DNA of 37,942 nt, taken from NCBI RefSeq assembly GCF_022843985.1, contig NZ_JALHMP010000037.1, positions 1 to 37,942 on the forward strand, given 5' to 3'. Below are positions 1 through 8,266 of this stretch, piece by piece; position 1 is the stretch's first letter; every line of letters starts with the position of its first letter. Origin of the DNA: Phreatobacter sp. Its GTDB lineage: Bacteria > Pseudomonadota > Alphaproteobacteria > Rhizobiales > Phreatobacteraceae. Position numbers and translations under genes: made by a program. A model generated the notes under the pieces. The model was not told the DNA's origin. It made no database searches and saw only the letters and a program-made list of their open reading frames with translations.

Positions 1-567
1 CAGCGCCCGCCGCCGCCGGGACAGACGGCACCCCCGCCCCGGCCGCAGCGGCCACCGCGCCAGGCGGCGCCCGCCGATACGCCACCCTCGCAGCAGGACG
101 CACCACGCGAGCGCCGCCAGGCGCTTCCCGGCGAGACCGTGGCGCCGGCCCCGGACGAAACCGTGATCGCGCCGCCGCGCCAGCGCATCAACAACCCCAC
201 CGCGGTCTTCTCGGGCCTCGACAAGATCACCGGCCGAATCATCAGCTTCGACGTCGCCATCGACGAGACGGTGCAGTTCGGCGCGCTGCAGGTGACGCCG
301 CGCATCTGCTATACTCGTCCGCCGACGGAGACGCCGCAGACGACCTCCTTCGTCGAGGTCGACGAGGTGACGCTCAACGGCGAGGTCCGCCGCATCTACG
401 GCGGATGGATGTTCGCGGCGAGCCCGGGCCTCTCCGGCGTCGAACACTCCATCTATGATGTCTGGCTGACGGACTGCAAGCAGACGGCACCTTTGGTCCA
501 GGGCCAGGCGCCGGCGCCGCCCGCCGCAGCCCCCGCCGCACAGGCACCTCCCCCGCAGCGCCGCTGA
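1..567 (+). CDS. DUF2155 domain-containing protein, 3' part
   Basis: The reading frame is open from base 1 without a stop, so the 5' end lies outside the window; 188 codons are visible. The first ~60 residues are Pro/Gln/Ala-rich low complexity. They are followed by a compact domain beginning near RINNPTAVFSGLDKITGR and containing FGALQVTPRICYTRPP and a IYGGWMFAASPGLSGVEH segment, which I recognise as DUF2155. Members are alphaproteobacterial exported proteins of unknown biochemical function, often found near accBC and aat. A Pro/Ala/Gln-rich tail follows the domain. A GTG at 139 could be mistaken for the start, but the continuous in-frame upstream sequence of the same composition argues against it. 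Family assignment is fairly sure; function is unknown. Confidence 0.8.
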   Translation, partial: QRPPPPGQTAPPPRPQRPPRQAAPADTPPSQQDAPRERRQALPGETVAPAPDETVIAPPRQRINNPTAVFSGLDKITGRIISFDVAIDETVQFGALQVTPRICYTRPPTETPQTTSFVEVDEVTLNGEVRRIYGGWMFAASPGLSGVEHSIYDVWLTDCKQTAPLVQGQAPAPPAAAPAAQAPPPQRR

Positions 568-640
568 CCCCTTCCGGACGCGCGATCCGTCGCAGGGCTT
601 CCGAATTGATCCGCGGGACGCTCCCCCGTAGAAGGTCCGC

Positions 641-982
641 ATGCGCCATCTGCGCCTCGCCCTCGCGCTTCTCATCGCCCTTGTCCTGTCCGCCGACGGA
701 TTGCTGTCGCAGGCGGCCAAGGCGCATCGCCTGGCGGCAGGAACCATGCCGGGCATGCTCTGCATCACCGAGAAGGACGGGCCTGCCCCCGCGCCCCATG
801 CCGCCTGCGATGATCACTGCCTCGGTGCCCCGCCGGCAGAGGGTGGCCAGTCCGCCGCGGCGGGAGCCCCCGCGGAATCCCACGATCCGGCGGAGCGGGA
901 ACGGAAGGCCCCCCGCACGTTCCGGATCATTTCGCCCCTGAGCTTCGATCATGCCGCGAGAGCGCCGCCGGCGGCCACGTGA
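641..982 (+). CDS. small secreted Cys/His-containing protein, first gene of copper-chaperone run
   Basis: This encodes 113 aa. The ATG at 641 follows an AGAAGG-like ribosome site about 6 nt upstream. The N-terminus (MRHLRLALALLIALVLSADG) is a clear signal peptide or anchor. The rest is short and low in structure, with MPGMLCI around residue 35 and a CDDHC motif around residue 60, which could bind a metal. It lies 33 bp before the PCuAC chaperone gene on the same strand, so co-expression is likely. It resembles small DUF2946-like proteins that accompany copper genes, but I cannot confirm membership. A role in periplasmic copper handling is inferred only from the neighbours and the Cys/His/Met content. 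Confidence 0.6.
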   Translation: MRHLRLALALLIALVLSADGLLSQAAKAHRLAAGTMPGMLCITEKDGPAPAPHAACDDHCLGAPPAEGGQSAAAGAPAESHDPAERERKAPRTFRIISPLSFDHAARAPPAAT

Positions 983-1015
983 GGCCGCCGCCACACCCTC
1001 TCCTCTCATCGAGAC

Positions 1016-1531
1016 ATGATCATGAACAGACGCCTTCTCCTCGCGGCTGCAGCCGCCCTCCTGCCTGTCGGCCTGGCGCAGGCCCAGACCCACGGCACCC
1101 CCCAGGTCGCGACCTTCCGTGTCGGACCGCTCGTCATCGAAGCCCCCTGGACGCGGGCGACGCCTGGCGGCGCCAAGGTCGCCGGCGGCTTCATGGTGAT
1201 CCGGAACACCGGCACCACGCCCGACCGGCTGATCGGCGGCACCTTCCCCAATGCGCCACGGGTGGAGGTGCATGAAATGGCGACGGTCGACGGCATGATG
1301 CGCATGCGCGAGGTGCGCGGCGGCATCGAGATTCCGGCCGGCGGCTCGGTGCAGCTTCGTCCCGGCGGCTACCACATGATGTTCATGGACCTGTCCGACC
1401 AGATCCGGACCGGCGCGGCCCAGCGCGGCACCCTGGTCTTCGAAAAGGCCGGCACCGTCACGATCGACTACACGGTCGCGCCGGTGGGGGCGCCCGGACC
1501 CTCGGGCGGCCACGGCGCGCCGCGGCACTGA
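1016..1531 (+). CDS. PCuAC family periplasmic copper chaperone
   Basis: This encodes 171 aa with a signal peptide (RRLLLAAAAALLPVGLAQAQ). The mature protein is a PCuAC (DUF461) domain. The family binds Cu(I) in the periplasm and delivers it to the CuA centre of cytochrome c oxidase. The ligand pattern is present: H86 in VEVHEMATVDG, M97 ten residues further on, then H120 and M122 in GGYHMMFM, close to the canonical H(M)X10MX21HXM motif. The C-terminus GGHGAPRH adds two more His. The start may be the ATG at 1016 or the in-frame ATG at 1022. The next gene begins 5 bp after the stop and is a degenerate paralogue. Family and role are confident; the target oxidase is not in the window. Confidence 0.9.
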   Translation: MIMNRRLLLAAAAALLPVGLAQAQTHGTPQVATFRVGPLVIEAPWTRATPGGAKVAGGFMVIRNTGTTPDRLIGGTFPNAPRVEVHEMATVDGMMRMREVRGGIEIPAGGSVQLRPGGYHMMFMDLSDQIRTGAAQRGTLVFEKAGTVTIDYTVAPVGAPGPSGGHGAPRH

Positions 1532-1536
1532 CGGCC

Positions 1537-1965
1537 ATGATCAGCCGCCGCACCCTCATGGCCCTGCCCGCGGCCTTCGCCGCGGGTGAGGCCGCCGCCC
1601 ATTCCTACCGCCATGGCGACCTGATGATCGGCCATGCCTGGTGCCTCCCCTCGGAAGGGCCGACCACCCGCGCCTTCATGCCCCTGGCGGTCGTCCAGGG
1701 CCAGCCGGACGTGCTGACCGGTGCCAGCACGCCGGTCGCCGCTGCGGTCCAGTTCGTGCCGGTGGCGGGCCAGCCGCCCGCCGCGCGGTGGGACATCATC
1801 CCGCGCCGTCCGATCGGCATGCGCGCCGACGGGCCGCATCTTGTCCTCACCGGCCTGAATCGGCCGCTCAGGGTCCGCGACCGCTTTCCGATGACCTTGG
1901 TGTTCGCGCGCAATGGCCCTAAGGAGGTCGAGATCTGGGTGGAGCGGTCGCCCTATTCCAGCTGA
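1537..1965 (+). CDS. PCuAC-like protein with degenerate copper site
   Basis: This encodes 142 aa with a signal peptide starting MISRRTLMALPAAFAAGEAAA; the twin Arg might suit Tat export. The fold signature of PCuAC is visible: IGHAWCLPSEGPTTRAFMPL, then VLTGASTPVAAAVQF, and LNRPLRVRDRFPMTLVF at the end. The copper ligands are mostly gone. The position of the first His/Met pair reads VQFVPV, the following Met is absent, and the last motif reads DGPHLVLTG, so one His (residue 101) remains but not its Met. It starts 5 bp after the intact chaperone, so it is probably a tandem duplicate that is translationally coupled and has changed function, for example as a partner or a non-copper binder. Family moderately sure, function unknown. 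Confidence 0.7.
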   Translation: MISRRTLMALPAAFAAGEAAAHSYRHGDLMIGHAWCLPSEGPTTRAFMPLAVVQGQPDVLTGASTPVAAAVQFVPVAGQPPAARWDIIPRRPIGMRADGPHLVLTGLNRPLRVRDRFPMTLVFARNGPKEVEIWVERSPYSS

Positions 1966-1994
1966 AACCATCCCGAAGCCTGCGGAACCATCCC

Positions 1995-2636
1995 ATGCGC
2001 TCCATCGCCCTCGACAGCCTGGCCGACGACCGGGTCTACAAGATCCTCTGCTCGCTCGTCGTGCCGCGGCCGATCGCGCTGGTCTCGACGGTGAACGGGG
2101 AGGGGCTGGTCAATGCCGCGCCCTATTCCTTCTTCAACGTCTTCTCGGAGGCGCCGCCGCTGGTCGTCCTTGGCCTGCAGCATAGGGCCGACCGCTCGCC
2201 AAAGGACACGACGCGGAACATCGCCGCGACCGGGCAGTTCGTCGTCAATCTCGTCGACGAGCCGCTGGCCGATGCCATGAATGCCTGTGCCACCGAGTTC
2301 CCTTCGGACATCTCGGAGGTCAGCGCCGTCGGGCTGACCACGGCAGCGTCGCAGCAGGTGGCGCCGCCGCGCATCGCGGAGGCGCCGGCCGCCCTCGAAT
2401 GCGTGCGCGAACTGTCGCTGAATTTCGGGCCGCAGCGTGAATTGCTGATCGGTCGCGTCGTGCATGTCCATGTGCGCGAGGACATCATGGATGAGCGCTT
2501 CAACGTCGACATGGCGCAGTACCGCCCGGTCGGACGGCTCTTCGGCAATCTCTATGCGCGCCAGCAGGACATGTTCGGCCTCGAGCGCATCGACCCCGCC
2601 GCCTGGGCCGCAGGACGGCGCCCCGCCGGGCTGTGA
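1995..2636 (+). CDS. flavin reductase-like domain protein
   Basis: This encodes 213 aa and is cytoplasmic, with no signal peptide. The sequence follows the flavin reductase-like (FMN-binding split barrel, DIM6/NTAB) family. An N-terminal VVPRPIALVST stretch is followed by GLVNAAPYSFFNVFSEAPP, which forms the FMN-binding region, then KDTTRNIAATGQFVVNLVDE. Such proteins bind FMN and often supply reduced flavin to a partner oxygenase or act as stand-alone flavoproteins of unknown substrate. It begins 29 bp after the PCuAC-like gene and is the last plus-strand gene of this run. It ends 6 bp before the stop of a convergent minus-strand gene. The family call is firm; substrate and any link to copper are unknown. 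Confidence 0.85.
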   Translation: MRSIALDSLADDRVYKILCSLVVPRPIALVSTVNGEGLVNAAPYSFFNVFSEAPPLVVLGLQHRADRSPKDTTRNIAATGQFVVNLVDEPLADAMNACATEFPSDISEVSAVGLTTAASQQVAPPRIAEAPAALECVRELSLNFGPQRELLIGRVVHVHVREDIMDERFNVDMAQYRPVGRLFGNLYARQQDMFGLERIDPAAWAAGRRPAGL

Positions 2637-2642
2637 GCGGCG

Positions 2643-5600
2643 TCAGGGGATCAGACCACCCGTGCCCATCCGCGCGATGAGGGCGGGCAGATCGGCCGGC
2701 GGCCGCGGCGGGCTGACGAGATAGCCTTGCACATGGGTGCAGCCGCAATCGCGCACGATGGCGAGCTGCGCGTCGGTCTCGACCCCCTCGGCGGTGGTCT
2801 CGATGCCCAGGCTTGCCCCCAGATCGGCCATGGCGCGGACGATGGCGATATTGTCGCGGCTCTGGCCAAGCTCTGCGATGAAGGACCGGTCGATCTTGAT
2901 CTTGTCGAAGGGAAAGCTGCGCAGGTAGCTCAGCGAGGAATAGCCGACGCCGAAATCATCCATGGCGATGCGCACGCCGAGGGCGCGCAGTTCGTGCAGC
3001 ATGGCGATGGTGACGTCGTCCCGCTGGAGCAGGACCGCCTCGGTGATCTCCAGTTCGAGGCGGCCGGGATGCAGACCGGAGTCCCTCAGGGCCCGGCGGA
3101 TGGTTGCGACCAGCGACCGGTCCTTGAACTGGACCGGCGACAGATTGACAGCGACCTGGAGGGGATCCGGCCAGCGTGCCGCCTCGGCGCAGGCCTGATG
3201 GAGGACCCATTCACCGAGCGGCAGGATGAGGCCGGTTTCCTCGGCCAGCGGAATGAAGTCGGCGGGCGGGACATTGCCGCGGAACGCATGATCCCAGCGG
3301 ACCAGTGCCTCGAAGCCGACCAGACGGAGATCGGCGCTGATGACCTGTGCCTGGAAGACAAGGCGGAACTCGTTGGTCTGCACCGCGTGCCTGAGATCGA
3401 GTTCGAGCTGGCGGCGTGCTTCGAGGCGGTGGCTCATCTGCGGCTCGAAGAGGCGGACCATGGCCCGCCCTTCCGACTTGGCGCGATAGAGCGCGAGATC
3501 GGCGCATTTCATCAGGTGGTCGCCGCTGGCGGCATCCTGCGGGGCCAGCGCGATACCGACGCTGATCCCCGAATTGATGAGATGGCCCTCGGCCACGAAA
3601 GGCTCCGACATGTCGCGCACGAGCCGCCGCGCCAGGGTCTCCGCCTGGTGCCGGCCGGCGCGGTGCAGGAGGATGGCGAACTCGTCGCCACCGAGCCGGG
3701 CGATGGTCCCGGCACCGGCTACCGCCTGTCCCAGCCGCTCCGCGACGAGGGTCAGCAGGACGTCGCCGACCGGATGGCCGAGCGTGTCGTTGATCGACTT
3801 GAAGTGATCGAGGTCGAGGCAGAGCAGGGCCATGGGAGCACCGGAACGGCCGACATCGGCCAGGCCTTCAGCCATGTGCTGGCGGAAGAGCACGCGGTTG
3901 GGCAGGCCGGTGAGCGAATCGTGGTGGGCGAGATGGACGATGTGCTGTTCCGCCTTGCGGCGCTCGGTGACGTCCTCGTGGATCGCCACCCAGCCGCCAT
4001 GCGGCATCGGGTGGTAGAGAACCTTGAAGATGCGTCCGTCAGCGAGCTGGCGGTGCGACAGGAACTCGCCCCGGCGCAGCCGCTCCAGGTAGCTTTCCAG
4101 CAATGAATCCGGCGTCGCGTCGGCGTAGTTGCCCAGCGCGATGCTGTGCTCGGTAATGGTCCGCATGGTCACGCCGGGGCGGACCACATCTGGCGACATG
4201 CCGTACATGTCGAGATAGCGCGTGTTGCAGACAATGAGGTTGAGCTCGTCGTCCAGCATGCACAGGCCATGGGCCATGTTGTTCAGCGCGGCGTCGAAGC
4301 GGCGGTGCTGCTCGCGCAGTTCGAGCGAGGCCCTCTCGCGGGCCGTGATGTCCTCGAAAGTCGCGACCCAGCCGTCATTGGCCATGGGCTGGACCCTGAC
4401 CTCGATGATGCGTCCGTCGGCGAGGTGACGCTGGAGCATCGGCTCCTTGTTTTCGACCAGGGTGCGGACGAAGTCCCGATAGATCGTCTCGGCATCCTTG
4501 CCGGCCAGATGGGTCCCCTTGGCGACGCTGCGCGCGATGACCGCCCGCATGGTCATGCCCGGCCGCACCTCCTCCTCGGTCAGGTCATAGATCTCCCGGT
4601 AGCGGCGGTTGACGACGACGATGCGGAACTCGCGGTCATAGACGCACAGCCCCTGCGCCATGCTCTCCAGCGTGGCGTCCATCAGGATGTTCTGCTCAAG
4701 CATGGCCGACACGGCGAGGGCGCGCTCACGCTCGGCGCGGCGGCGGTCAGTGACGTCCTCGAACATGCCGAGCCAGCCGCCGCCCTCCATGGTCTCGACC
4801 GACACCGCGATGATGCGACCGTCCGTCATCGCCTGATCATAGGCCTTGCCGTCGGCCCGGGCGATGGCCTCGAGGCGACGCGCCACCAGGTCGTCGGCGG
4901 ACATGCCGGGATAGCTGCCGAGTTGAACGCCATGCTCGAAGATCTCGCGCAGGCTGATGCCGACCTGCACCACGGCGGGGTCGGCGCGAAACAGCGTGAT
5001 GTAATTGGTGTTGCAGACGATCAGGCGCTGGTCGGCATCGAACATGCAGAGCGCCTGGGGCATGGCATTCAGGGCCGCGTCGAAACGCTGATGCTGCTCC
5101 TTGAGCGCCTGCACCGCCAGTTCCCGATCCGTGACATCCTCGGCGGTGAATATCCAGCCGCCATCGGGGGTGGCCCGCGCGCGGGTATGGATCCACCGCC
5201 CATCGGGCAGATGGCGGCGACGGGTGACCTCCTTGCCGGCAGCGATGTTCCTATCGGCCTCCTCGATCATCTGCTCCAGCGTCTCACCGGTATACAGCCC
5301 CCTCTCGATGGCGAGGGCGTAGATCTGGTGGAGGTGGACCCCGGGCCTGATCTCGCCAGACGTGAAGCCAAAGATCGCGGGATAGCGGCTGTTGCAGACG
5401 ACGAGCCGCTTCGCCGAATCAAAGACGGCCAGTGCATGCGACATGTTCTCCAGCGCTTCGCGGAAAATCGTCGCCTGGGACCGGAGTTCATCCTCCAGCT
5501 TCTGCTGGGCGGTGATGTCGTGGTGGATGGCGACCCAGCAGCCGTCCGGCGCCGGCTGATAGCTGATCAAGACCGTGCGGCCATCGGCAAAGCGTTCGCG

Positions 5601-5990
5601 GCGCGAGAAAGGCTCGCCCTTCGCCAGCAGGGCGAGCCGCTCGGCCCAGGCCTGGTCCAGCGGCACGCCATCAAGACGGTCCTGTTGAGCACTGTAGCGC
5701 AGCAGGCCATACATCGAGGCGCCGGCGCTCGCGACCTCCATGGGCATGCCGAAGAGATCGAGCATGCGGCGGTTGGACAGACGGATGGTGAGGTCGGCGT
5801 CGAAGACGCAGAAGCCGTGCGCCACGGATTCGAGCGCGATCTCACGATAGTCGACGGACGGCGTCGCGGCCGCTCTGCCGCGACGGTCCATGCGAACGGC
5901 TGTTTCGCTGCGCGTCACGCCCACAAGCCGCCTCCAAGGCCCCACCGACTCAGTTAGCGCCCATCCCACGAACAAGACGTTAATCATCAT
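2643..5990 (-). CDS. five-PAS GGDEF-EAL cyclic-di-GMP protein
   Basis: This encodes 1115 aa from the ATG at 5990; a second in-frame ATG at 5891 (1082 aa) is equally possible, and neither has a strong ribosome site. Five PAS repeats start near residues 48, 172, 303, 436 and 565, each with a core like ALESMAQGLCVYD followed by an LSNRRML or VCNTRYL strand. The GGDEF domain (about 688-850) has an intact RLGGDEF (active-site residues 767-771). The inhibitory RxxD site five residues before it is missing (AGAG there). The EAL domain (about 860-1110) keeps EALVRW (E894), VNLSP, LEITE, DDFGVGYS, KIKID, AEGVE and VQGY, so phosphodiesterase activity is expected. No membrane segment is obvious, so it is probably cytosolic. 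It is divergent from the S8 protease gene. Confidence 0.93.
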   Translation of the reverse strand: MMINVLFVGWALTESVGPWRRLVGVTRSETAVRMDRRGRAAATPSVDYREIALESVAHGFCVFDADLTIRLSNRRMLDLFGMPMEVASAGASMYGLLRYSAQQDRLDGVPLDQAWAERLALLAKGEPFSRRERFADGRTVLISYQPAPDGCWVAIHHDITAQQKLEDELRSQATIFREALENMSHALAVFDSAKRLVVCNSRYPAIFGFTSGEIRPGVHLHQIYALAIERGLYTGETLEQMIEEADRNIAAGKEVTRRRHLPDGRWIHTRARATPDGGWIFTAEDVTDRELAVQALKEQHQRFDAALNAMPQALCMFDADQRLIVCNTNYITLFRADPAVVQVGISLREIFEHGVQLGSYPGMSADDLVARRLEAIARADGKAYDQAMTDGRIIAVSVETMEGGGWLGMFEDVTDRRRAERERALAVSAMLEQNILMDATLESMAQGLCVYDREFRIVVVNRRYREIYDLTEEEVRPGMTMRAVIARSVAKGTHLAGKDAETIYRDFVRTLVENKEPMLQRHLADGRIIEVRVQPMANDGWVATFEDITARERASLELREQHRRFDAALNNMAHGLCMLDDELNLIVCNTRYLDMYGMSPDVVRPGVTMRTITEHSIALGNYADATPDSLLESYLERLRRGEFLSHRQLADGRIFKVLYHPMPHGGWVAIHEDVTERRKAEQHIVHLAHHDSLTGLPNRVLFRQHMAEGLADVGRSGAPMALLCLDLDHFKSINDTLGHPVGDVLLTLVAERLGQAVAGAGTIARLGGDEFAILLHRAGRHQAETLARRLVRDMSEPFVAEGHLINSGISVGIALAPQDAASGDHLMKCADLALYRAKSEGRAMVRLFEPQMSHRLEARRQLELDLRHAVQTNEFRLVFQAQVISADLRLVGFEALVRWDHAFRGNVPPADFIPLAEETGLILPLGEWVLHQACAEAARWPDPLQVAVNLSPVQFKDRSLVATIRRALRDSGLHPGRLELEITEAVLLQRDDVTIAMLHELRALGVRIAMDDFGVGYSSLSYLRSFPFDKIKIDRSFIAELGQSRDNIAIVRAMADLGASLGIETTAEGVETDAQLAIVRDCGCTHVQGYLVSPPRPPADLPALIARMGTGGLIP

Positions 5991-6177
5991 GGTCGAAAGC
6001 GGGCACTCCCCGATTTCGATCCTGATGCTGCCCGACGGGAGCGGCGCTGGTTCAGGCGGAGACGACGGCGGTCAAATCGATGGGCCCTCTTTGCCGCAAT
6101 CCCAGAGAAGCACCGGCGACGGCCGCGCAACACGGGACCGGGCGATCCGACGCCTGTTGGAAACACCGAGGACCTAA

Positions 6178-6189
6178 GGCAAGCTTGCC
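6178..6189. repeat. 12-bp perfect palindrome before the protease gene
   Basis: GGCAAGCTTGCC is a perfect palindrome lying just upstream of the purine-rich ribosome site (CCAGGGGG) of the protease gene at 6211. It sits within the 220-bp divergent region between the PAS-GGDEF-EAL gene and the protease gene. It could be a dimeric regulator's site, but there is no second copy and no recognised consensus, so it is listed only as a visible symmetric element. Confidence 0.3.
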
Positions 6190-6210
6190 AACAGCCTCCA
6201 GGGGGTTCCC

Positions 6211-8136
6211 ATGGCCACTCACCGCATGTCCGGACGCCGCATTCTCGCCGGCCTCGTGGCCACCCTCCTGGGGACGGCGACGCTGACGGTCCTCGACGTG
6301 CGCAGTGCTGCGGCCCAGTTCGATCTCGGGGCGGGGCTGCGTTCCCTCGGTGGCGGACAGAATGCCGGGCGGGGCGGCGAGCGGGCGCGACCGGGAGCGG
6401 CGACGCAGCGGCGTGGCCAGCCCTCATCCCAGGCGCCGCGGGCAACCCGTCGCGGCCAGCAGGCGGCCCCCGAGGCCCCGGCGGGCGGCCTACCGGGCGC
6501 ACTCGGCGCCATCCTCGGCGGCGGAGCTGCACAAGCCGATCCGCAGCAACAGCCCGGGCGCGGCAATGCCCGGCGTGGCAACGCGCGTGACCGTCGCCAG
6601 CAGCAGGCCGCACCGCAGCAGGATCAGGGCGCGGGGGCGGCCGCGGCCCTCGGGGTGATCGCGCCGCTGATCGGGGCGGCGGTGGGTGGCGGTGGCATTC
6701 CCGGCGGCCCCGGCGGCATCCTGCCTCCCGGCCTGCCCGGCGGCGGTGGCTTCGGCGGTGGCGGCGGCGGCCGCAACGCCATCCTTGGCGCAGCGGCGGT
6801 GGCCATCGCGGTGCCGGCCATCCTGTCGATCATCGAACAGGCCCGGGCAAACGACCGGGCCGCCGAGGCAAACGAACCGCCCGGGCTTCCCCCCGCGGAT
6901 GAGCGCCGCTTCGTCGCCGGCGAGGTGCTGTTCATCATGTCACCCGATGCGCCGCGCGACGCCATCCGCCAGGTCGAGCGCCGCTTCGGCCTCAGGCTCT
7001 TGCAGCGCGAGACCGCCGAGGTGGTCGGCGCCGTCATGCACCGCTACCGGGTGCCGAACCGCCAGACCGTTCCGGCGGCCATCCGCGCCATGCAGCAGGC
7101 GGTGGGCTTCGCCTATATCCAGCCCAACTACGTGTTCGAACGCCCCGAATTCCGCGTCCGCCTGCAATCGGCCAATGCGATGCGCGCCGGCCGCGACCAG
7201 CGGCTGCAATATGTGGTCGACGCGCTGCGCCTGTCCGAGGCACATCAGATCGCCCGCGGCCAGCGCGTCGCCATCGCCGTGATCGATTCCGGTGTCGATG
7301 CCGGGCATCCCGAACTCGCAGGGCGCGTCACGCAGAGCTTTGACGCGGTAGGCGGCGCGTTCCGGGCCCATGAGCACGGAACCGGCATGGCGGGCGCCAT
7401 CGTGGCGCAGCGCCAGTTGCTTGGCGTCTCGCCCGGTGCCGACATCTATGCCGTGCGCGCCTTCGCGCCGGGCCAGACACAAGGCTCGACAGGCACCAGC
7501 TTCCACATCGTCAAGGCCATGGACTGGGCCATCCGCAACGGCGCGAGGGTCATCAACATGAGCTTCGCCGGGCCGCGCGACCCGATGATCGCCCGCGCCA
7601 TCCAGGTGGCGGCAGACCGGCGCATCGCCATGATCGCCGCCATGGGCAATGGCGGGCCCGGCGCGCCCATCGCCTTTCCCGCTGCCGATCCCAACGTCAT
7701 CGCCGTGACGGCCACCGACCGCGACGGGCGGCTGTTCGATGCCGCGACGCAGGGCGAGCATGTGGCCGTCGCCGCGCCGGGCGTCGAGATCATCCTGCCG
7801 GCACCGCGCGGCGGCTACCAGATCTCCTCGGGCACCTCGGTGGCTGCCGCCCATGTCAGCGGTATCGCCGCGCTGATCCTGGAACGCCATCCGGACGCTG
7901 ACCCGGCGACGTTGCGCCGGCTGCTGCAGGCGACCGCCCGCCAGGCCGATATTCCCGACCCGAAGCTCGGCGCGGGAGTCGCCGATCCGGTGCGGGCCCT
8001 GACCGCCGAACTGCCCCGGCAGGAAGCCCCGCCCGCCATGGCGACGGCGCCGGCGGACCCCTCGCCCCGTGCATCGGCGCAGCCGGCGCCGGAGGCGCCG
8101 GCCGCCCCCGCCCCGGCGAGCCTGACACCGCGCTGA
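6211..8136 (+). CDS. S8 (subtilisin) family serine peptidase with low-complexity N-terminus
   Basis: This encodes 641 aa. The ATG at 6211 follows an AGGGGG ribosome site. A signal peptide ends near residue 36 (SAAAQ). Residues 37-190 are Gly/Gln/Arg/Pro-rich and close with a glycine run (GGGGFGGGGGG) before a hydrophobic helix at about 190-208. Residues ~232-310 look like a fervidolysin-type N-terminal prodomain (GEVLFIMSPDAPRDAIRQVE). The catalytic domain has D359 (AVIDSGVD), H389 (HEHGTGMAG, where typical subtilases read HGTHVAG), N480 (AMGNGG) and S543 (SGTSVAAAHVSG), so all key residues are present. The C-terminus is Pro/Ala-rich. It should be an exported or outer-surface protease. It lies between two cyclic-di-GMP genes; a functional link is speculation. 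Confidence 0.9.
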   Translation: MATHRMSGRRILAGLVATLLGTATLTVLDVRSAAAQFDLGAGLRSLGGGQNAGRGGERARPGAATQRRGQPSSQAPRATRRGQQAAPEAPAGGLPGALGAILGGGAAQADPQQQPGRGNARRGNARDRRQQQAAPQQDQGAGAAAALGVIAPLIGAAVGGGGIPGGPGGILPPGLPGGGGFGGGGGGRNAILGAAAVAIAVPAILSIIEQARANDRAAEANEPPGLPPADERRFVAGEVLFIMSPDAPRDAIRQVERRFGLRLLQRETAEVVGAVMHRYRVPNRQTVPAAIRAMQQAVGFAYIQPNYVFERPEFRVRLQSANAMRAGRDQRLQYVVDALRLSEAHQIARGQRVAIAVIDSGVDAGHPELAGRVTQSFDAVGGAFRAHEHGTGMAGAIVAQRQLLGVSPGADIYAVRAFAPGQTQGSTGTSFHIVKAMDWAIRNGARVINMSFAGPRDPMIARAIQVAADRRIAMIAAMGNGGPGAPIAFPAADPNVIAVTATDRDGRLFDAATQGEHVAVAAPGVEIILPAPRGGYQISSGTSVAAAHVSGIAALILERHPDADPATLRRLLQATARQADIPDPKLGAGVADPVRALTAELPRQEAPPAMATAPADPSPRASAQPAPEAPAAPAPASLTPR

Positions 8137-8266
8137 GAGACGAGGCGCAGGCCGCTCGCTCCCTGCTGGCATGGCATGTTTACGTCCTGGGCAGGATTTG
8201 ACCCGTACCATCTGTCCAATTCGCGCTCCGTTTCCCAAGGGAGTTGCGTTGGGGCGGGACGGGGCC

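Noticed and set aside
568-640. Copper-responsive (CueR-type) promoter before the copper run
   Set aside because: I found no convincing dyad or well-spaced -35/-10 pair in the gap.
4146-5957. 603-codon plus-strand frame over the five-PAS gene
   Set aside because: It repeats with the same period as the PAS repeats because it is their antisense; not a gene.
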